64,000 bases of DNA. Source: Myxococcales bacterium. Its GTDB lineage: Bacteria > Myxococcota > Polyangia > Polyangiales > Polyangiaceae. Below the pieces are notes generated by a model. It saw only the letters and a list, made by a program, of their open reading frames with translations, was not told the DNA's origin and ran no database searches. The position numbers and the translations under genes were made by a program. Position 1 is the stretch's first letter. Every line of letters starts with the position of its first letter. The stretch is taken from the NCBI GenBank assembly GCA_003151595.1, contig PLXW01000077.1, positions 24,125 through 88,124 on the forward strand. The letters are read 5' to 3'. Shown here one piece after another: positions 58,831 through 64,000 of this stretch.

Positions 58831-60948
58831 TCAGCCCGCGTGCCGCACCTCGATCAGCGCGACGAGCACTTCCTCCCTCGTGAACGGTTTGTCCAGGCAG
58901 GGGTTCTTCACCTCGCTGAGAAACTTCTGCGCGTCAGCGCTGAACGCGCCTCCGGTCATGAAGACGAACCGTCGCGCCAGCGCCGGGCGATCCTCGACGA
59001 GCTTGGTGTAGAGCTCCATCCCTCCGACGCCGGCCATCATCAGGTCGCAGAGAATCACGTCGTACTCGGTGTCCGCCTCGAGGCGATGGAGCGCGTCCTC
59101 GCCGCTCGTGACGACCTCGACCTGATGCTCCTCCTCGAGCATGCGGCCGACCGCGAGCGCCAGCGCCCGCTCGTCGTCGATCACGAGCACGCGAAGTCGC
59201 TCCACGCTTCGCGGTCCCGTCTCCGGGCTGGCGATCGGTCCGTCGTGAGGAGGGAGGACGACGCGAAAGAGCGCGCCCGATCCGCAAGGGGTCCCCAGCG
59301 TGATCTGCCCGCCCAGATCGGTGACGATGTGCTGGCAGATCGAGAGCCCGAGTCCGCTCCCGGCGCGCGGCGGTTTGGTCGTGAAGAACGGATCGAAGAT
59401 GCGGGTCTCGGCGTCCTTCGGAATGCCGTGCCCGTTGTCTTCGACCTCGACCACGGCCCGCCCATCGGCGTCGGTCCAGGCGCGCACGTCGATCCGACTC
59501 GTCGCCGGATCGCCGCCGGCGATGGCGTCGATCGCGTTCACCAGGAGGTTCATCACCACCTGACCGAGCCGCCCCGCGTCGCCGAATACGAGGGGGACGG
59601 GATGCATGTCGAGCACGAGGCGCCCGCGCGTGCGGACGTTTGCGGCGGCGAGATCGGCGGTGGCCCGGATCACGCGCGCGAGATCGACGGGCTCCGCGCG
59701 CTGCTCTCCGCCGCGCGTGAACATCCGCAGGTCGTTCGTGATCCCGCGGACCCGCTCGGCCCCCTCGCGCGCGATCGCCAGAGACTCCGCCGCCGTCTCC
59801 AGTCGCCCGGCGCGCAGGTTGCGGCTCGCGAGATCGAGCGCGGCCAGCGCGTACGCCAGCGGGTTGTTGATCTCGTGCGCGACGCCCGCCGCGAGAAAGC
59901 CGAGCTGCGACATTCGGTCGGCGAGCACGAGCTGCTCTCGCAAAGCGTCGCGCTCCGTGACGTCGCGGCAGTGCGCCATGCGCGCCGGAGCCTCGTCGTA
60001 GATCACCTCCTGCGGCTCGCCGATCTCGAAGGTTCGGTAGGAGCCGTCGGTGACGCGGAGGCGGAAGGTCCCAGCTCGGGCGGCGGCGATGGGGGTGGCG
60101 AGCCGGGAGGCCGCCGACTCCTTGTCGTCCGGGTGAATGAAGTCGAGCACCGACCTCCCGCGCACGTCGTCGAGGCTCGCGCACTCGAGCGCCGTGACGA
60201 GCGCCTGGTTGGTCCACACGATCACGCCGTCGCGCTGGACGAGGAGCGGATCGGGGATCCGCTCCATGAGGTGGTGCAGCTCGCGCTGCGTACGAAGGAG
60301 GGCGCCGAAGACCTCTTGTATCGCCTCGTGCCGGCGCGCGACCTCGTCGAAGAGCGGACTCTCGCCCCGCAGCGCACGCAGCGCGCTCCGGACGCGGCCG
60401 AAGATCGTGCGGCTCGGCGGCGGCGTGATCTCGAACACGCAGCCGCGCGGTCCGAGCGACGTCACTCCCACGAGCGCCGGCTGATATCCGAGGAGCGTCG
60501 GGATCGATCGGATGCCGCCGATGCACGCGCGAAAGAACGACTCGCTCCCCCGGTACGGCGCGGGCACCGAGAGCGTGAGTCGCAGCGCTCCGTCGCCGAG
60601 ATCCTCGATCTGGTGCCGCAGGATGGGGAAGAGCGCCGGACCCGAGAACTGGAAGCCGACGCGAAGGAGGAGCGCCGGAGTCACGAGCTGCGGGACGAGC
60701 GTGCGAAACGCCCACGAGGAGCTGAGCGCCACGGAGATGCGCCCGACGTCTTCGATGCGCGCGCCGCCGGGGAGGGCAGCGGCGATCCGATCGCTCAGCT
60801 CCGCGAAGTCGTCCCAGTGAACGCGACCGCGCGGCGTGTCCAGCTGCTCCCGCAACACCGGGAGACCGGCGAGCACGCTCTCCGGCTCCACGCCGCACTC
60901 GCGGGCCGCGTCGAGGTAGTCGCGAACGAATCGGGCCGGAAGCTCCAT
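58831..60948 (-). CDS. Hybrid sensor histidine kinase with PAS and receiver domains
   Basis: A 705-residue protein. An N-terminal region of about 200 residues resembles heme- or ligand-binding regions of myxobacterial regulators. A PAS domain follows (about 245-345: MERIPDPLLVQRDGVIVWTN). HisKA has its H-box in GFLAAGVAHEINNPLAYALA, then the ATPase domain (VEDNGHGIPKD, GSGLGLSICQHIV) and a C-terminal receiver (LVIDDERALALAV, phospho-Asp in VILCDLMMAG). No transmembrane helix is seen, so it is cytoplasmic. A GTG start 20 codons upstream is possible. Confidence 0.88.
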   Translation of the reverse strand: MELPARFVRDYLDAARECGVEPESVLAGLPVLREQLDTPRGRVHWDDFAELSDRIAAALPGGARIEDVGRISVALSSSWAFRTLVPQLVTPALLLRVGFQFSGPALFPILRHQIEDLGDGALRLTLSVPAPYRGSESFFRACIGGIRSIPTLLGYQPALVGVTSLGPRGCVFEITPPPSRTIFGRVRSALRALRGESPLFDEVARRHEAIQEVFGALLRTQRELHHLMERIPDPLLVQRDGVIVWTNQALVTALECASLDDVRGRSVLDFIHPDDKESAASRLATPIAAARAGTFRLRVTDGSYRTFEIGEPQEVIYDEAPARMAHCRDVTERDALREQLVLADRMSQLGFLAAGVAHEINNPLAYALAALDLASRNLRAGRLETAAESLAIAREGAERVRGITNDLRMFTRGGEQRAEPVDLARVIRATADLAAANVRTRGRLVLDMHPVPLVFGDAGRLGQVVMNLLVNAIDAIAGGDPATSRIDVRAWTDADGRAVVEVEDNGHGIPKDAETRIFDPFFTTKPPRAGSGLGLSICQHIVTDLGGQITLGTPCGSGALFRVVLPPHDGPIASPETGPRSVERLRVLVIDDERALALAVGRMLEEEHQVEVVTSGEDALHRLEADTEYDVILCDLMMAGVGGMELYTKLVEDRPALARRFVFMTGGAFSADAQKFLSEVKNPCLDKPFTREEVLVALIEVRHAG

Positions 60949-61063
60949 GAGCGCGGGAAGTGTAGTCGCTCGCTGCTGGCGTCGTGGCTCCGAAGCGTTT
61001 TTTCTCACTCGACCGAGCGTCGTGCCTTCACGGCACAGTCCGCTCGCGCACCCGCGGGGGCGT

Positions 61064-61885
61064 TCACCCGACGCTGAAGAGCGTGGGCGGGCGCCCCTCC
61101 AGGATGTCCTTCGCCCGAACGGCGAACCCGGCCTTCGTCGGTTCGTGCGTGATGACGTAGAAGCGGTCGTCGCGCACGGCGTCGAGGATCGTGGCGGCCA
61201 CGTCGAGCGCGGGGATCCCCTCCTCGACGGCGTGGAAGATCGCCGCTCGGATCTTCTCGGTCGGCGCGTCGATCGGCGCGTCGTCGACCGGGCGCCTCGC
61301 GATTCGCGTCTTCACCCACGAGGGGCACACCACCGAGACGCCGATGCTCGCCCGCCGCGCGCGGAGGTCGTGATGCAGCGCCTCGGAGAGCGCCACCACC
61401 CCCGACTTGCTCGCGCAGTACGCGGCGAGGCCGGGCGTGCTCACGAGGCCTGCGGCCGACGCGAGGTTCACGACATGCCCCGGCTCGCCCGACGCGATCA
61501 TGCGCGGAACGAACGCCCGCACTCCATGCACCACGCCGAACAGGTTCACGCCCAGCACGCGCGACCACTCTTCGAGCGGCCCGTCCCACGCGGCGTGCAC
61601 CGACGCGACCCCGGCGTTGTTCACGAGCAGGTTCACGCTCCCGAAGCGCTCGTACGCGCGCGCCGCGAGCGCGGTCACCGACTCGGCGTTCGTCACGTCG
61701 ACCACGACACCCGCGACCTCGGCGCCGCCGTCGGACAATTCCTTCTCGGCGCGTTCGAGCGCGCTCGCGTCGATGTCCGCGAGCACCACGCGCATCCCCG
61801 CTTCGGCGGCGCGCGACGCGACGGCGTAACCGATCCCGCTGGCTCCGCCGGTGATGACGGCGACCTTTCCTCGTAGCTCTTGCAC
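61064..61885 (-). CDS. Short-chain dehydrogenase/reductase
   Basis: A 273-residue NAD(P)-dependent oxidoreductase. It has the cofactor motif TGGASGIGYAV (about residue 12), NNAGV near 90, Ser in VVNLASAAG and the catalytic Tyr-x-x-x-Lys in AAYCASKSG. The substrate cannot be told. The GTG at 61885 follows GAGGAG at a good distance, which fixes the start; the frame upstream of it is not protein-like. Confidence 0.9.
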   Translation of the reverse strand: MQELRGKVAVITGGASGIGYAVASRAAEAGMRVVLADIDASALERAEKELSDGGAEVAGVVVDVTNAESVTALAARAYERFGSVNLLVNNAGVASVHAAWDGPLEEWSRVLGVNLFGVVHGVRAFVPRMIASGEPGHVVNLASAAGLVSTPGLAAYCASKSGVVALSEALHHDLRARRASIGVSVVCPSWVKTRIARRPVDDAPIDAPTEKIRAAIFHAVEEGIPALDVAATILDAVRDDRFYVITHEPTKAGFAVRAKDILEGRPPTLFSVG

Positions 61886-61961
61886 GGTGGAAGCTCCTCT
61901 CGCGCTGTACGTTACACAGCGGCGCGTCGCCCGAGCGCGCCTATCCTCACGGCCACGCACC

Positions 61962-62840
61962 ATGGTTGGCACGAAGATTTCGAAGCCGAAGGACGCGCCC
62001 GACCTCGCCCCGCTCCTCGATCGCCTCTACGCCGCGCCGTCCGGCGACTTCACGCGCGTCCGCAAGGCGCTCGTCGCCGAGCTCCGGGCGCAGGGGAGAA
62101 GGGCCGCGGCCGACGCGCTCGCCGGGACGAAGCGGCCGACGCGCGGAGCCTGGGCGCTGAACCAGGTCTCGCGCCGACACCCCGGAGACGTCGCGGCCTT
62201 CCTCGCGACGGTCGCTCGCGTGCGCGCGATGCAGAAGCGCGCCCTGGAGCACCGCGACACCGACGCGGTCCGCGAAGCCGGGCGCGAAATGAACGCGGGG
62301 GTGTCGCGGATCGTGGCGCTCGCCGTTCGAGTCCTCGAGGAGGACGGCGCGAAGGCGTCGTCGCCGCTGGAGCGCGCGCTCGCCGGCGGGCTTCGAGCCG
62401 TGACCTTCGCGTCGCCCGAAGACCTCGAGCGCTTCACGCGCGGAACGCTCGACGCCGAGATGACCGCGCCCGACGACCTCAGCGTCTTCGGTGCGCTGGA
62501 CTTCGAGGCGACGTCGCCGCCCACGCGAGACGCGAAGGACGACGAGCACCCGGCGGCGGCGCCGTCGAAGGTCGACGCTCACGCCGCGGCGGAAGCAAAG
62601 CGACGCGCGCGCGAGGAAGAAAAGCGGGCCCAGGCCGAAGCGGAGGAGCGCGCGCGAGAGATCGCGAAGCTCGAGCAGGTCGCCAAGGACGCGGAGCGCG
62701 TCGCGGCTCGACGCGAGCGTGAGGCGGAGGCGGCGGCAGCGCGAGCGCGTCGTCTCGAAGAGGAAGCGCGCACGGCGAGGCAGGAGGCGGCGAAGGCGAA
62801 CGCCGCGGTCGAGCGGGCGCGCGCCGGCCGCCGCTTTTAG
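61962..62840 (+). CDS. Hypothetical coiled-coil protein
   Basis: A 292-residue protein. Residues 1-165 look globular and helical (APLLDRLYAAPSGDFTRV, then TRGAWALNQVSRRHPGDV). The C-terminal third is a long Glu/Arg/Ala-rich coiled coil (EEEKRAQAEAEERAREIAKL). The N-terminal pattern (LNQVSRR) recurs in actinobacterial and myxobacterial hypotheticals. Function unknown. Confidence 0.75.
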   Translation: MVGTKISKPKDAPDLAPLLDRLYAAPSGDFTRVRKALVAELRAQGRRAAADALAGTKRPTRGAWALNQVSRRHPGDVAAFLATVARVRAMQKRALEHRDTDAVREAGREMNAGVSRIVALAVRVLEEDGAKASSPLERALAGGLRAVTFASPEDLERFTRGTLDAEMTAPDDLSVFGALDFEATSPPTRDAKDDEHPAAAPSKVDAHAAAEAKRRAREEEKRAQAEAEERAREIAKLEQVAKDAERVAARREREAEAAAARARRLEEEARTARQEAAKANAAVERARAGRRF

Positions 62841-62891
62841 TGAACGTTTAGTCGTGACGCCCTAGATCTTCCTCTCACCGGAGCGCTCCCC

Positions 62892-62972
62892 ATGGACCTC
62901 GCCTACCTCGGTCTCACCTGTCTCCTCTTCGCGATCTCGCTCGGCCTCGTGCGCCTGTGTGAGCGCCTCTGA
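62892..62972 (+). CDS. Small membrane protein at the head of the kdp operon
   Basis: A 26-residue single-helix peptide (MDLAYLGLTCLLFAISLG, then VRLCERL). Very similar peptides precede kdpF/kdpA in other bacteria. It is too short for most gene finders. It probably associates with the potassium pump or modulates it; no function is established. Confidence 0.7.
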   Translation: MDLAYLGLTCLLFAISLGLVRLCERL

Positions 62973-63000
62973 GGCTGCTGCTCTCGAGTCGGAGCTCATC

Positions 63001-63093
63001 ATGCCCATCCTCTACATCGCCGGCGGCGTCGTCTCGCTCGGCCTGCTCGTGTACCTGGTCTTCGCGCTCCTCCAGCCGGAGAGGTTCCAATGA
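63001..63093 (+). CDS. kdpF: KdpF small subunit of the potassium-transporting ATPase
   Basis: A 30-residue membrane peptide (MPILYIAGGVVSLGLLVYLV, then FALLQPERFQ). The ending L-x-P-E-R-F is characteristic of KdpF, which stabilises the KdpFABC complex. Its stop overlaps the kdpA start in ATGA. Confidence 0.88.
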   Translation: MPILYIAGGVVSLGLLVYLVFALLQPERFQ

Positions 63094-64000
63094 CCGCGCA
63101 CGGCTATTTGCAAGTCATCCTGTTCTTCGGGGTGGTCGTCGCCACGGCCGTTCCGCTCGGCTACTACATGGCGCGGGTCTACGAGAACCAGGCGACGTGG
63201 CTCGACAAGATCGTGGGGCCGGTCGAGCGCCTCCTCTATCGCCTCGCGGGCGTGAAGAGAGACGAGGAGACGAGCTGGAAGCAGTACGCGATCGGAATGC
63301 TGGTCTTCAACGTGGCCGGCATCTTCCTCGTCTATGCGATCCAGCGCCTCCAGGGCGTGCTCCCGCTCAACCCGCAAAGCTTCGTGGCGCCGTCGCCCGA
63401 TCTGGCGTGGAACACCGCCGTCAGCTTCGCCACGAACACGAACTGGCAGAGCTACGGCGGCGAGTCGACGATGAGCTACCTCACGCAGATGCTCGCGCTC
63501 GCGGTGCAGAACTTCGTCTGCGCGGCGTCGGGCATGGCGGTGCTGGTCGCGCTCATTCGCGGGTTCACGCGCAAGACGAGCAAGACCATCGGGAGCTTCT
63601 GGGTCGATCTCGTCCGCAGCACGCTCTACGTGCTCCTCCCGCTCGCGATCGTCGTGGCGGTCCTCCTCGTCTCGCAGGGGGTCGTCCAGACGTTCCATGC
63701 GTACGAGACCGTTCCGCTCCTTCAGGCGACCAAGGACGCTGACGGAAAAACGGTGACCGATCAGATCCTCGCCGTCGGCCCCGCGGCGTCGCAGATCGCG
63801 ATCAAGATGTTGGGTACGAATGGCGGCGGGTTCTTCAACGCGAACTCCGCACATCCCTTCGAAAGCCCGACCGGCTTCTCCAATTTTCTCGAGATGTGGT
63901 CGCTCCTCGTGTTGCCGGCGGCGCTCTGCTTCACGTTCGGCCGGATGGTCAAGGACGTGCGCCAGGGGTGGGCCATCTTCGCGGCCATGTCGCTGATCCT
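63090..64000 (+). CDS. kdpA: KdpA potassium-binding subunit of the K+-transporting ATPase (3' end beyond window)
   Basis: The first 303 residues of the channel-like subunit that selects K+ in the KdpFABC pump. Selectivity-filter-type elements are present: SFATNTNWQSYGGES (about residue 113) and MLGTNGGGFFNANSAHP (about 240). Transmembrane helices start at residue 8. Real KdpA is about 560-600 residues, so about half lies outside. The operon is probably induced by low potassium, but no regulator is in the window. Confidence 0.95.
   Translation, partial: MTAHGYLQVILFFGVVVATAVPLGYYMARVYENQATWLDKIVGPVERLLYRLAGVKRDEETSWKQYAIGMLVFNVAGIFLVYAIQRLQGVLPLNPQSFVAPSPDLAWNTAVSFATNTNWQSYGGESTMSYLTQMLALAVQNFVCAASGMAVLVALIRGFTRKTSKTIGSFWVDLVRSTLYVLLPLAIVVAVLLVSQGVVQTFHAYETVPLLQATKDADGKTVTDQILAVGPAASQIAIKMLGTNGGGFFNANSAHPFESPTGFSNFLEMWSLLVLPAALCFTFGRMVKDVRQGWAIFAAMSLI

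Noticed and set aside
1..64000. CRISPR arrays
   Set aside because: No regularly spaced short direct repeats were seen; the repeats found are palindromes at irregular distances.

Overview
The window is very GC-rich, and its gene content suggests a Myxococcota (myxobacterium-like) chromosome. It has several large Hanks-type Ser/Thr kinases fused to TPR, ATPase (nSTAND) or FGE-like domains, a sigma-54 activator with an FHA domain, and several long runs of genes joined by ATGA/GTGA overlaps. The lineage is inferred from this gene style; no rRNA or complete tRNA is present to confirm it.

The left part (1 to about 29.1 kb) looks like the right-hand portion of an integrated genomic island. It ends at 29065-29114 with a fragment matching the 3' half of a tRNA-Leu(GAG) gene and starting inside the anticodon loop, the usual scar of tyrosine-recombinase integration. 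From its orientation, the intact tRNA and probably the integrase should lie to the left, outside the window. The island carries regulators (FHA/sigma-54 activator, receiver protein, XRE and MerR-like proteins, about 0-3.7 kb). It then carries a 21-gene, one-direction cassette (3995-20099). This cassette encodes a beta-rich protein, a transglutaminase-like Cys protease, a LysM protein, a glycine-zipper membrane protein, a glucosaminidase-like enzyme with a membrane tail, an NlpC/P60 enzyme, a patatin lipase, a GAF membrane protein, and four paralogous Arg/Ala-rich helical proteins, two of them with polyvalent-protein-like tails. I read it as an undescribed virus-like or particle-forming cassette, possibly a tailless provirus. 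No capsid, terminase or packaging ATPase is recognisable with certainty. Behind it (20.2-28.5 kb) are further regulators, a repeat-domain protein, a duplicated gene tail, a GYF/kinase/TPR protein, a MITE and a HEPN-like protein.

The strip from 28.5 to 34.6 kb is a junkyard of mobile DNA. It holds an Rpn nuclease pseudogene, two copies of the 5' end of an IS66 transposase, an mqsRA module whose toxin gene is frameshifted, an ECF sigma factor with a membrane partner, a higBA module with twin palindromic operators, and a dispersed palindromic repeat that recurs up to 39.9 kb.

The right part (34.6-64 kb) is more chromosome-like. It has a kinase/AAA/TPR giant, an MFS transporter, and a tail-to-tail pair of paralogous giants (active kinase-nSTAND-FGE-like and pseudokinase-nSTAND-FGE-like). 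Next come IF-1, a radical SAM/SPASM enzyme, an APC permease, a methyltransferase, a CBS protein, a TetR/ABC-2/HlyD efflux operon, a hybrid histidine kinase, a short-chain dehydrogenase and the start of a kdp potassium-pump operon that runs off the right edge.
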